Of a stretch of 19,933 bases of DNA, positions 7,597-14,356 are shown one piece after another. Each line of letters starts with the position of its first letter. The first letter of the stretch is position 1. The DNA is from Prevotellaceae bacterium UBA5903 (lineage in GTDB: Bacteria > Bacteroidota > Bacteroidia > Bacteroidales > Bacteroidaceae): the NCBI GenBank assembly GCA_002431845.1, contig DJEH01000027.1, positions 272-20,204 of the forward strand, given 5' to 3'. A program made the translations under genes and the position numbers. The notes below the pieces were generated by a model. The model made no database searches. It was not told the origin of the DNA and saw nothing but the letters and a program-made list of their open reading frames with translations.

Positions 7597-8259
7597 TTAA
7601 TAAATAGCTCCAAAGCCAATTCCTGTGCAATTGCCTATACCTACATTCCATGCAAACAATTTGGTTTCAGGTTTGCCTTTTATGATAATAGGACATAAAT
7701 TGGCCTTATTGCCTATGTTGTGATAGCGTACGAGTTTTTGTTTTTTCTTAGCATAAGATAGGTCAAAACATATGTTGAGCGTATTGTCTGGTTCTAAACC
7801 AGCCTTAAGCATTTTGGCTTTTAAGGTTTCAGTCATTAGTTCGTTTGCTTCAGCATCGTTAAAGCTATATTGCTTTATCGTTCCGTTATCTAATTTACGT
7901 TTGATGAATATTGGGCTTGCACAGAAAAACAAATCACGCTCTTGTATATCGGTGTCATTAACCAACATAATCTCTTTCACTTTCATGCCACAAAATAGTT
8001 CGGGGTCACTCTGTATTGAGTGGATAATGTTTTTCAGTACATTGTTGTTGTAAAAGCTAATAAAGAACTTTGCGCCATTTTTAAAGTTGAGTGCATTGCC
8101 GTCTTTGCAGCCATTTTGCAACCATGAAAATGAGTATAGCGATATTTCGCCATGCATGCTGTTGTGCCCAATCCACTTATGTAGTGCACCCACCAACTTT
8201 TGTTGATAGTCAAAAGGCACAGGCTGCGTATTAGGTAAGGTTTTAATTTGTATTCGCAT
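7597..8259 (-). CDS. cas6: CRISPR repeat endoribonuclease Cas6
   Basis: Cas6 cuts the long array transcript within each repeat, leaving the 8-nt 5' handle (here ATTGAAAC). The 220-residue protein has the RAMP layout. The N-terminal half carries ALHKWIGHNSMHG (H27, H32 and H36 are candidate catalytic histidines), followed by SLYSFSWL, the usual strand after the catalytic helix. The C-terminus ends in a glycine-rich loop, GIGNCTGIGFGAIY, the Cas6 signature that contacts the repeat. It is the first gene of the operon. A TATATTTG promoter box lies about 105 bases upstream. Having cas6 next to a Cas5d-like gene is noteworthy, because classic I-C loci lack cas6. Confidence 0.85.
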   Translation of the reverse strand: MRIQIKTLPNTQPVPFDYQQKLVGALHKWIGHNSMHGEISLYSFSWLQNGCKDGNALNFKNGAKFFISFYNNNVLKNIIHSIQSDPELFCGMKVKEIMLVNDTDIQERDLFFCASPIFIKRKLDNGTIKQYSFNDAEANELMTETLKAKMLKAGLEPDNTLNICFDLSYAKKKQKLVRYHNIGNKANLCPIIIKGKPETKLFAWNVGIGNCTGIGFGAIY

Positions 8260-8363
8260 ATATGTAATTGTTTATTATAGTTTTGTCTCTGTAAAATACT
8301 TCTTTAGAGAACTTTCTGTTTTTGAATAATGCAACCATACAATATTTCTACTTAACTACGCTG

Positions 8364-8371
8364 CAAATATA
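8364..8371 (-). promoter_or_regulatory. Candidate promoter -7 box for the cas operon
   Basis: The minus strand reads TATATTTG, matching the Bacteroidota TAnnTTTG element, about 105 bases before the cas6 start. The -33 element is poor: TTG copies lie 13 and 24 bases upstream, neither at the ideal 19-21. The rest of the gap (8260-8503) holds nothing else I recognise. Transcription from here would give a 5' leader of roughly 100 nt. Confidence 0.45.
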
Positions 8372-8503
8372 GTATTAATTTGTGACAAGGTACGTCAATC
8401 AAAATTTTTCAGTGTTAAAAATGAGGCTGGTAGGGTAAAAAAGTTGCATTTTTTTTCGTAACAAGGCTATAAAATCAGATGTAAGGTGGGGTAGAGGAAA
8501 AAA

Positions 8504-8540
8504 ATGAGGCAAAGCGCCTTTAAAAAGCGCTTTGCCTCAT
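8504..8540 (-). terminator. Intrinsic terminator of the P-type ATPase gene
   Basis: ATGAGGCAAAGCGC (8504-8517) pairs perfectly with 8527-8540 across a 9-base loop. Read on the minus strand, the stem begins three bases after the ATPase stop codon and is followed by a run of six Ts (the plus-strand As before 8504). It insulates the cas operon from the ATPase transcript. Confidence 0.9.
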
Positions 8541-8542
8541 AG

Positions 8543-11239
8543 TTATTTTTTATGTAAAAATTTAGTTATGAGATGCCACAATTCGCGCACCCACAAAACA
8601 AGAGAGGAACCCAGGATGATGATAACCCAATCAATCAGTTTGAGCCCTTCAACATTGAAAAACTGCTGTAAGCCTGGAATTTCAACCATTGCTATTTGCC
8701 CCACAAGGATTATGGCCACGATGGTGAGCAATTCGTTACACCCTTTGAAGTGGAGTGCACTCCGCCCAGTTTCGAATGCACGAGCGTTGAATAGGTAAAA
8801 GAAGTGCGTCATAACGAATGCTGTAAAGAGCAAGGTTAGTTCGTAGGTCGAAACGTGGCCTTTTGCTCCTAAGTGCAGATGTATGAGGTCGGTAAGTTGC
8901 GTAATGTCGGCATGCTGAAAGATGTAGAGCATGCCCAACAACATGAGGAAGAAGAAACCGCCAACGCCCACTATTTCGTGAAACATAGGCTTGTTCAAGA
9001 TAAACGCTTTGCGGTTGCGCGGTTTGTCTTTCATCACGCTCTCAGAGGGTGGGAGCGAGGCCAAAGCCATGGCTGCAAACGTGTCCATAATAAGGTTTAT
9101 CCACAACATTTGCGTAACTGTAAGTGGCGACTCTGTGCCCATAAATGCACCGAAAAGCACAAGCAAGCAGGCGGTAACGTTTACCGTTAGTTGGAACAAA
9201 AGGAAGCGTTGGATGTTTTGGTACAACGAGCGTCCCCACATCACAGCCTTGCCAATGCTTGTAAACGAGTTGTCGATGATGGTGATGTCTGATGCCTCTT
9301 TAGCCACACTTGTGCCGTCGCCCATAGAAAGGCCTACATGGGCAGCACGTAGGGCTGGGGCATCGTTGGTTCCGTCGCCAGTAACTGCAACCACTTGGTT
9401 CTTCTTTTGCAATGTCTCAACCAGTCGTTTCTTATCCATAGGTCGAGCACGCGAAATAATTTTAAGGTCGAGCACGCGCTCTTCGAGTTCGGTGTCAGAA
9501 AGGGCTGCAAATTCAGGTCCGGTGATGATGTTGCGGTCGGTGTCTTTAGCGTCGTTCCAAAGGCCAATTTGTCGGGCTATTTCTTTGGCTGTGCCCGAGG
9601 TATCGCCGGTAACAATTTTTATGCTGATGCCGGCATCTATGCACTCTTTAACAGCCATAGGTACGTCTGCTCTAACGGGATCGGCAATGGCAGCTACACC
9701 AATAAAGCAAAGTTCATTTGCCACCACCTTGTTGTTGTCAATAACCTTTTCGCCATTGTTTACTATTTGATAGGCAAAGCCAAGTGTGCGCATGGCATGG
9801 TTTTGATAGGCCAAAAGCTGCTTGTCTACCTCTTCTTTGCTTATGGGAGTGTTTTTACAAAGTCCGAACACAATTTCGGGAGCACCCTTTACATACAAAA
9901 TGGTTTTGCCCTTAAAAGCCTTCGATGCCACCATTGTGGCCATATACTTGCGCTCTGTAGAGAATGGCACTTCAGCCTTCACCTCTATGCCTTCGCGTAT
10001 AGAGCGATAGTCTGTGCCTTGCTTGCTCATCCAGAGGAGCAATGCCCCCTCTGTAGGGTTGCCTAAAATTTGTGGTTTGCTCTTATCAGTAAAGTCGATA
10101 GATGCAGTAGAATTGATGGCGATGCCCTCATAAAGCACTTCTTTGGGCGTATTGCCATACAACTTCATCTCGTTTACACTCATTTGGTTTTGCGTTAGTG
10201 TACCCGTTTTGTCGGTACAAATCACGGTGGTAGCCCCCATTGTTTCGCATGCATGCATCTTACGCACAAGGTTGTTGGTTTTAAGCATGCGGCGCATGCT
10301 ATATGCCAAACTTAGCGTAACGGCCATAGGCAAGCCTTCGGGCACAGAAACAACTACGAGTGTAACGGCTATCATTAGTGTTTGCAGAATGTAAGCTATA
10401 AAGGGTGCAACCTCTTGTAGAGAGCCAAAGCAGTTGGTTCCGTTGGTAACAAAATACATGATGATGCGCCCTACAACAATTAGCGCAGCAATGCCATAGC
10501 TAGCTCGGCTAACCCAGTTGCCCAGCCAGTCGAGTTGCTCGTTGAGTGGTGTTCTTACGCTATCGTCAATCTGTACAGCCTCAAACACTTTGCCTTGCTC
10601 TGTGTGGTCGCCCACGGCCAGCACTCGGCAAATGCCGTGGCCCTCCATTACCTTTGTGCCTTTCATCACATGGTTAGTGGGGTAGGTGGCAGCCTTATCA
10701 AAGTCTTTTTCATCAACACTCTTCACGCACATAGGTTCGCCCGTTAGGGTAGACTCATCGGCATGGAGCGAGGTGGCCTCAAGCAGTTCGCAGTCGGCAG
10801 GAATTTCCTCGCCCGTGTTGAGAACAACGATGTCGCCAACCACAATTTCCTTGCGTGGTATTTGTGTGGCATTGCCGTTGCGTATCACTTCTACGGCCTC
10901 ATCATCGTTTACTTGGTTCAGGATAGTAAACTCTTTATCGGCTTGCAGTTCAAAGTAAAAGGCAAGCCCTGTGGCAAGCAAAATGGCCACGAATATGCCA
11001 GCTGGCTCAAAGAATACAGCTGCTCCTTCATTAAGGCCATAGAACTCGTAGCACGATATGCCAATTGATAATACGCCCGCTATCAATAAAATAATAATAA
11101 GTGGGTCGCGAAACTTCATCAAGAACTGTTTCCACAGAGGGTCTTTTTGGGGAGGTGTTAGTACATTCGCCCCATTCTTTTGGCGGCTTTCAGCCACTTC
11201 TTGGTCTGTAAGACCTGTGTAGCGATGTTTTTGTTCCAT
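8543..11239 (-). CDS. Calcium-translocating P-type ATPase (PMCA/type IIB-like)
   Basis: A cation pump of the inner membrane that most likely exports Ca2+ using ATP. All P-type hallmarks are present in the 898-residue protein: actuator TLTGEP (164-169), the membrane ion-binding motif VPEGLP (299-304), the phosphorylation site DKTGTLT (343-349, Asp343), the nucleotide-binding motif KGAPE, and the hinge motif TGDGTNDAP. The C-terminus contains MLWINLIMDTFAAMAL and several membrane segments, typical of type II Ca2+ ATPases. The PEGLP form and the layout point to the PMCA-type family; the ion is inferred from family. There is no long regulatory C-terminal tail. The gene lies 70 bases after alkD with no clear promoter of its own in that gap, and ends in a strong hairpin terminator. 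Confidence 0.92.
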   Translation of the reverse strand: MEQKHRYTGLTDQEVAESRQKNGANVLTPPQKDPLWKQFLMKFRDPLIIILLIAGVLSIGISCYEFYGLNEGAAVFFEPAGIFVAILLATGLAFYFELQADKEFTILNQVNDDEAVEVIRNGNATQIPRKEIVVGDIVVLNTGEEIPADCELLEATSLHADESTLTGEPMCVKSVDEKDFDKAATYPTNHVMKGTKVMEGHGICRVLAVGDHTEQGKVFEAVQIDDSVRTPLNEQLDWLGNWVSRASYGIAALIVVGRIIMYFVTNGTNCFGSLQEVAPFIAYILQTLMIAVTLVVVSVPEGLPMAVTLSLAYSMRRMLKTNNLVRKMHACETMGATTVICTDKTGTLTQNQMSVNEMKLYGNTPKEVLYEGIAINSTASIDFTDKSKPQILGNPTEGALLLWMSKQGTDYRSIREGIEVKAEVPFSTERKYMATMVASKAFKGKTILYVKGAPEIVFGLCKNTPISKEEVDKQLLAYQNHAMRTLGFAYQIVNNGEKVIDNNKVVANELCFIGVAAIADPVRADVPMAVKECIDAGISIKIVTGDTSGTAKEIARQIGLWNDAKDTDRNIITGPEFAALSDTELEERVLDLKIISRARPMDKKRLVETLQKKNQVVAVTGDGTNDAPALRAAHVGLSMGDGTSVAKEASDITIIDNSFTSIGKAVMWGRSLYQNIQRFLLFQLTVNVTACLLVLFGAFMGTESPLTVTQMLWINLIMDTFAAMALASLPPSESVMKDKPRNRKAFILNKPMFHEIVGVGGFFFLMLLGMLYIFQHADITQLTDLIHLHLGAKGHVSTYELTLLFTAFVMTHFFYLFNARAFETGRSALHFKGCNELLTIVAIILVGQIAMVEIPGLQQFFNVEGLKLIDWVIIILGSSLVLWVRELWHLITKFLHKK

Positions 11240-11309
11240 AGGTAAAATAAGTGTCTAATAAAGTGTTTGTAATTGTACTAAAGCATGATAGCTAAACAAT
11301 GAGTTTCCC

Positions 11310-11999
11310 CTATACTTTCAGTGTGCGCAGATACGCTTTTTGTTCAGCTGTAATGCGGTAGCTCTCAATGGCCTTTTGTATAGTTTTGTTGTGAGTCCAA
11401 GGGGGTAGTAATTTGTTTTGAATGTAGGGTAGGGTGGCATCCCATTGTTTGGCAAGGGCGGTGGCATAAAACCATGCAATGCCCATCTTTACGTAGTATT
11501 CGTTGCTACATACTGAGGCGGGGAGCTTAAGGTAGTGCGCATCGAAGTCGTGGTCAAGGTAGTGGTCCATGAGCATCTTTATGCCAAATCTGCAAGTGTA
11601 GGTGTGAGCCGACTGCACCCAAGTGGTGATGTGTGCTATCAGTTGGTTACGATTTTGTGCAAACACCTTGGGGGTGAGGATGTCGCACACAGCCCAATTG
11701 TTGATGTACGAAACAAACTTTTCAGTCAGTTCTATGCATTCGTCATAATCCTTTAGCATAGAAAGGAGCACGGCATGCAAGATGTTTTCGTCGTAATATC
11801 GGTGGGGCAACTGTTGCAAAAAAGCCTTGCATTCAGGCTCTTTTGCAAAGGCTTTAGCAAAGAGCCGTATTTGGGGTGTGCGTATGCCAATAATGCTGTC
11901 ATTGGGCATTCCGGGAATAAGTTTTAGCTGGAATGCAGCATACTTTTTGTCTTGCAAAGCAAAGAGGCGCTTTTGCAAGCGGGTGGGGTGGAAATCCAT
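11310..11999 (-). CDS. AlkD-like DNA alkylation repair glycosylase
   Basis: This looks like a HEAT-like-repeat DNA glycosylase of the AlkD/AlkC superfamily, which removes bulky or positively charged alkylated bases such as 7-methylguanine and 3-methyladenine. The 229-residue all-helical protein carries the motif NNWAVCD (residues 100-106; W102 and D106 match the Trp and catalytic Asp of Bacillus cereus AlkD) and a later CRFGIKML with R137 in the position of the third active-site residue. Length is normal for the family. It follows the AlaX-like gene by 22 bases and precedes the ATPase by 70, so it is probably part of the porT transcript. Substrate range is inferred from family. Confidence 0.85.
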   Translation of the reverse strand: MDFHPTRLQKRLFALQDKKYAAFQLKLIPGMPNDSIIGIRTPQIRLFAKAFAKEPECKAFLQQLPHRYYDENILHAVLLSMLKDYDECIELTEKFVSYINNWAVCDILTPKVFAQNRNQLIAHITTWVQSAHTYTCRFGIKMLMDHYLDHDFDAHYLKLPASVCSNEYYVKMGIAWFYATALAKQWDATLPYIQNKLLPPWTHNKTIQKAIESYRITAEQKAYLRTLKV

Positions 12000-12021
12000 G
12001 CAATAAGTTGAGGCTTAGCGG

Positions 12022-12504
12022 TTAGTTGGTGGCTTTTGCACCAAGTTTAAATCTGATGCGGAAACTATGTTTCTCCTCGTCCCAATTGGTGCCAAGAAGT
12101 ATAAACTCTTTGAGTTCGGAGGTAGAGGCTACGTGTAGTCCAATGCAAGGGCACACATCGTAATTGCCTATACGCACAAGGCGCAAGGTGTCGCTTGCGT
12201 CGTCGGGCAAGCGGTCAAGCGATACTTCGCGGGGTGCATCGGCGGCCTTAACAAACTCGTAAGTTACGGGCAAATCGGCCCTAATCAATTCGTTCATCTT
12301 ATCAACAATTTGCTCCACCTGTTCGGGCGTAGGTTCAGCATTGAGCTGATAGCTAATCTTGCTTTTTTTGCGTTCGATGTGAGCATTGCGCGAGCGTTCG
12401 CAGCCAAACATTCTCACCATGGTTTGGTTAAGCAGGTGCTCGGCGGTGTGCATAGGCGGAAATTCAGCCTTGTTGTGAGCATTGAGTATGGGAGCGTCTG
12501 TCAT
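12022..12504 (-). CDS. AlaX-like trans-editing protein (alanyl-tRNA editing domain)
   Basis: A free-standing homologue of the editing domain of alanyl-tRNA synthetase, expected to deacylate mischarged tRNA in the cytoplasm. In the 160-residue product HTAEH (H19, H23) and CPCIGLH (C118, C120, H124) form the HxxxH...CxxxH zinc site of this family. There is no synthetase catalytic core. An open frame reaches a TTG at 12531, overlapping porT, but the ATG at 12504 gives a sensible N-terminus 19 bases after the porT stop and I use it. The neighbours do not point to a specific tRNA. The exact substrate (Ser-tRNA-Ala or another) cannot be read from the sequence. Confidence 0.82.
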   Translation of the reverse strand: MTDAPILNAHNKAEFPPMHTAEHLLNQTMVRMFGCERSRNAHIERKKSKISYQLNAEPTPEQVEQIVDKMNELIRADLPVTYEFVKAADAPREVSLDRLPDDASDTLRLVRIGNYDVCPCIGLHVASTSELKEFILLGTNWDEEKHSFRIRFKLGAKATN

Positions 12505-12523
12505 GAGGCTTCTATAAGTTGAT

Positions 12524-13246
12524 TTATTCAAAATAAAAGGTCAGAACCACCATGCCCACTGTGGCTTTATCTACGCTTTGCGTGTAGATAAGTTGAGTGG
12601 GGTCGGTGATGTCGGTGCGGTTCTTTTGCAGCACATTGCTGAGGCCAAAGCAGAACTTTAGCTCGGGAATGAATTTAAAGAACGGCATGTAGAGGTCGCA
12701 TCCCAAGCCTGTTTCAAGCATAAGGTTAAAGGGCTTGGTGCGTAATTTGCTCTGCTTGGAGGTGATAAGGTCGTACATCGGCGCCACGCCCAAAAGCACA
12801 TAGGGACGGTAGTTATTGAAGCGCGGAGCTGCAATTTTAAGGTCTACTGGCACCCCAATATAGCACGACTTCATGTCTTGCGACTCAAATTTATCGGTGC
12901 CCAACTCGCGGAACGTAATGTGGCGAGAGCCAAAATGCAACGAGGGCAACACGCGCAAACCCAGATAGCGGCTCATGCGCCACTCGCCCAACACGCCCAC
13001 CGAGAAACCAAAGTTTGTTTGGTCGGCCTGTGCCACCCACTGCTGCCCAGCTGTGGCATCGCCACTTGGTGGTATATAACCATTGTTGTCGAGGCGTAGC
13101 GACTGGTCGTGCGCACCCACAAAAAAGCCGTAGTGAAAGCGGCGGTCATCAATGTAGGGCTTGTTTTGCACCCTACGTTCTTGTGCCATGACCGAGGAAA
13201 AGCTCATCATGACCCATAATAATATGTAGAGAAGTCGGTTTAACAA
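12524..13246 (-). CDS. porT: PorT-family outer membrane protein (type IX secretion)
   Basis: An outer-membrane beta-barrel protein required for type IX secretion in Porphyromonas and relatives. The 240-residue product has an N-terminal signal peptide (LLYILLWVMMSFSSVMAQ, cleavage expected before Gln22), then FHYGFFVG and a series of alternating hydrophobic strands: LGLRVLPSLHFGSRHITF, YRPYVLLGVAPMYDL and a final MVVLTFYFE strand ending in Phe-Glu. These match PorT in length and pattern. The only start that keeps the signal peptide is a TTG at 13246; the next in-frame ATG (13210) would cut most of it away. It is first in a likely operon with the AlaX-like and alkD genes. A possible TATTTTTG promoter box lies about 85 bases upstream. 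Confidence 0.78.
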   Translation of the reverse strand: MLNRLLYILLWVMMSFSSVMAQERRVQNKPYIDDRRFHYGFFVGAHDQSLRLDNNGYIPPSGDATAGQQWVAQADQTNFGFSVGVLGEWRMSRYLGLRVLPSLHFGSRHITFRELGTDKFESQDMKSCYIGVPVDLKIAAPRFNNYRPYVLLGVAPMYDLITSKQSKLRTKPFNLMLETGLGCDLYMPFFKFIPELKFCFGLSNVLQKNRTDITDPTQLIYTQSVDKATVGMVVLTFYFE

Positions 13247-13330
13247 ATTGATAAAATGTATGATAGATGTATAGATGTGTATATAAACAGCCCCAACCCA
13301 CTTTTATTGTGGCAAAGGCACTTCAGACTG

Positions 13331-13338
13331 CAAAAATA
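13331..13338 (-). promoter_or_regulatory. Candidate -7 box for porT
   Basis: The minus strand reads TATTTTTG, a fit to TAnnTTTG, about 85 bases before the TTG start of porT. I see no good -33 TTTG at the right distance, so this is weak. It lies back to back with the ferredoxin promoter. Confidence 0.3.
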
Positions 13339-13380
13339 ATAAAAGTTTGGTCCTTTGCTTTCTTGTATGAAAGAAATATG

Positions 13381-13388
13381 TAACTTTG
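13381..13388 (+). promoter_or_regulatory. Promoter -7 box of the ferredoxin gene
   Basis: TAACTTTG matches TAnnTTTG and lies about 120 bases before the ferredoxin ATG. Possible -33 elements are TTTG at 13354-13357 (23 bases away) or TTTC at 13359-13362 (18 bases). The 5' leader of over 100 nt holds no structure I can name. Confidence 0.55.
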
Positions 13389-13507
13389 CCAAGCAATCTT
13401 AGCTCTATCACCGCCATGATGCTTAGCATTGTAGCGATGCCCATGCAGCAAAGATATGCAGGACAATAACTCACTTAATATTAAACAATCTTTTTAATTC
13501 TACTATT

Positions 13508-13678
13508 ATGGCTTACGTAATTGGTGACGATTGCATCGCTTGCGGCACTTGCATTGACGAATGTCCTTCTGGCGCAATCTCTGAGGGCGAAAAGTATTCT
13601 ATCGACCCTAACGTATGTGTTGACTGCGGTACTTGCGCAGATGTTTGCCCATCGGGTGCTATTAATCCAGGCGAATAA
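13508..13678 (+). CDS. Small 2[4Fe-4S] bacterial-type ferredoxin
   Basis: A 56-residue low-potential electron carrier. Two perfect cluster motifs are visible: C9-x2-C12-x2-C15-x3-C19-P and C37-x2-C40-x2-C43-x3-C47-P, in two halves related by internal duplication (CGTC...CPSGAI in both). Starts with MAYVIGDDCIACG and ends INPGE. It is acidic, as usual for clostridial-type ferredoxins, and full length for that class. Gene finders with a 60-residue cutoff would miss it, and an overlapping longer frame starting at 13521 is spurious. It has its own promoter and a strong terminator, so it is a single-gene unit. In anaerobes its partners include pyruvate:ferredoxin oxidoreductase and Rnf; none is encoded here. 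Confidence 0.97.
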   Translation: MAYVIGDDCIACGTCIDECPSGAISEGEKYSIDPNVCVDCGTCADVCPSGAINPGE

Positions 13679-13710
13679 TTATCATCACTCGTATCAACTT
13701 AACTCACTCG

Positions 13711-13748
13711 GCTGCCGCTATCTGCTTAAAGATGCGGCAGCTTTTTTT
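13711..13748 (+). terminator. Intrinsic terminator of the ferredoxin gene
   Basis: GCTGCCGC (13711-13718) pairs with GCGGCAGC (13734-13741). The stem continues inward as ATCT/AGAT past one bulged T to a 6-base loop, and is followed directly by seven Ts. It is a strong factor-independent terminator 33 bases after the stop codon. Confidence 0.93.
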
Positions 13749-13862
13749 GTATGGATAGGGTGCAGCATACGGCATGAAAAAACACTATAATTTGTGAACT
13801 ATTTTTGACATTTAAAACTGCTGAAATAGAACAAAAACTGTAAATAGAAAGGTTGCATACGA

Positions 13863-13906
13863 GCCTTTTTTGAGCTACAAACGCCCATTTTTTTGCTCAA
13901 AAAGGC
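13863..13906. repeat. Hairpin with T-rich/A-rich arms
   Basis: GCCTTTTTTGAGC (13863-13875) pairs with GCTCAAAAAGGC (13895-13906), leaving one extra T, across a 19-base loop. It has no gene directly before it on the plus strand. The right arm runs into AAAGGCC, and a matching GGCCTTT occurs just after the tandem array at 14038-14044, so the array is framed by short inverted flanks. Confidence 0.6.
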
Positions 13907-13920
13907 CTGTTGCAACGCAA

Positions 13921-14035
13921 AATACGTATCCTTAGGGTATAAGAATACGTATCCTTAGGGTGTAAGAATACGTATCCTTAGGGGGTAAGAACACGTATCC
14001 TTAGGGTGTAAGGATACGTATCCTTATACCCTAAG
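13921..14035. repeat. Five tandem 23-bp units, the last with an inverted end
   Basis: Units start at 13921, 13944, 13967, 13990 and 14013. The first four share AATACGTATCCTTAGGG (AAC in unit 4) and end in GTAAG or ATAAG, differing at only a few positions. The fifth starts GATACGTATCCTTA but then reads TACCCTAAG, the reverse complement of the CTTAGGGTGTAAG-type end of the previous unit. As a result 14000-14035 is a 36-bp palindrome with a single mismatched pair, centred on TAC|GTA. Every unit carries the palindrome TACGTA. It could be a binding array for a DNA-bending or regulatory protein, a minisatellite or a decayed mobile-element end. Function unknown. Confidence 0.9.
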
Positions 14036-14223
14036 AAGGCCTTTGTGGTGGATGAGCAATGCGCTTGTATTTTGAAAGTTATTGATAATCAATGATTTGT
14101 GAAAATCTGCTCAAGAATCAAAAAAAATCGTCCACTTGTTTCAGTTGTTCAAAAAAATCGAATGGTGACGATTACACTGACGCATCTTAAAGGGGGAAGA
14201 TTTATTTAAAAAACAACTTTCGT

Positions 14224-14254
14224 TTTGTATTGACGTACGTTTAAAGTATCTTTG
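14224..14254 (+). promoter_or_regulatory. Upstream promoter (P1) of cysN
   Basis: TTTG (14224-14227) and TATCTTTG (14247-14254) are 19 bases apart, an excellent match to the Bacteroidota vegetative promoter. Transcription would start near 14260, giving a leader of about 95 nt that includes the palindrome at 14276-14300. Confidence 0.8.
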
Positions 14255-14275
14255 CATAAAATAAGCTTCGGCTCG

Positions 14276-14321
14276 GCAATCGAAAACAAGTTTTCATTGC
14301 GCTCGCCTTGCATTATTTTTG
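14276..14321 (+). promoter_or_regulatory. Palindrome followed by a second promoter box (P2) before cysN
   Basis: GCAAT-C-GAAAAC (14276-14287) pairs with GTTTTC-ATTGC (14290-14300) around a 2-base centre, with one unpaired C. Next is TATTTTTG (14314-14321), a second TAnnTTTG box whose -33 position falls on the TTTT of the right arm. The palindrome therefore lies downstream of P1 and over the -33 of P2, a good place for an operator, or it may form an RNA hairpin in P1 transcripts. Confidence 0.55.
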
Positions 14322-14356
14322 CATAAAAATTACGTAAACGATACTCAATATCTTAT

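Larger units (their letters stand above)
13679..14356. other. Non-coding region between ferredoxin and cysN
   Basis: This 678-base gap contains no credible gene on either strand. From left to right it holds the ferredoxin terminator, a hairpin at 13863-13906, a tandem array of 23-bp units at 13921-14035, an unremarkable stretch to about 14220 with two similar CAAAAAAATCG-like runs, and the double promoter region of cysN. No remnant of cysD, the usual partner of cysN, is visible. Confidence 0.7.

Noticed and set aside
8991..9770. Long plus-strand open frames (259 and 223 codons, to 10066) opposite the P-type ATPase
   Set aside because: The ATPase has every family motif on the minus strand; the antisense frames are codon-bias shadows with no start context or domain.
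13521..13790. 89-codon plus-strand frame overlapping the ferredoxin gene
   Set aside because: It is in another frame of the clear ferredoxin gene and runs through the terminator hairpin.
13921..14035. Telomere-like TTAGGG/CCCTAA text in the 23-bp repeats
   Set aside because: The hexamer occurs once per 23-bp unit and is not itself tandem; a chance match in a circular-chromosome bacterium.
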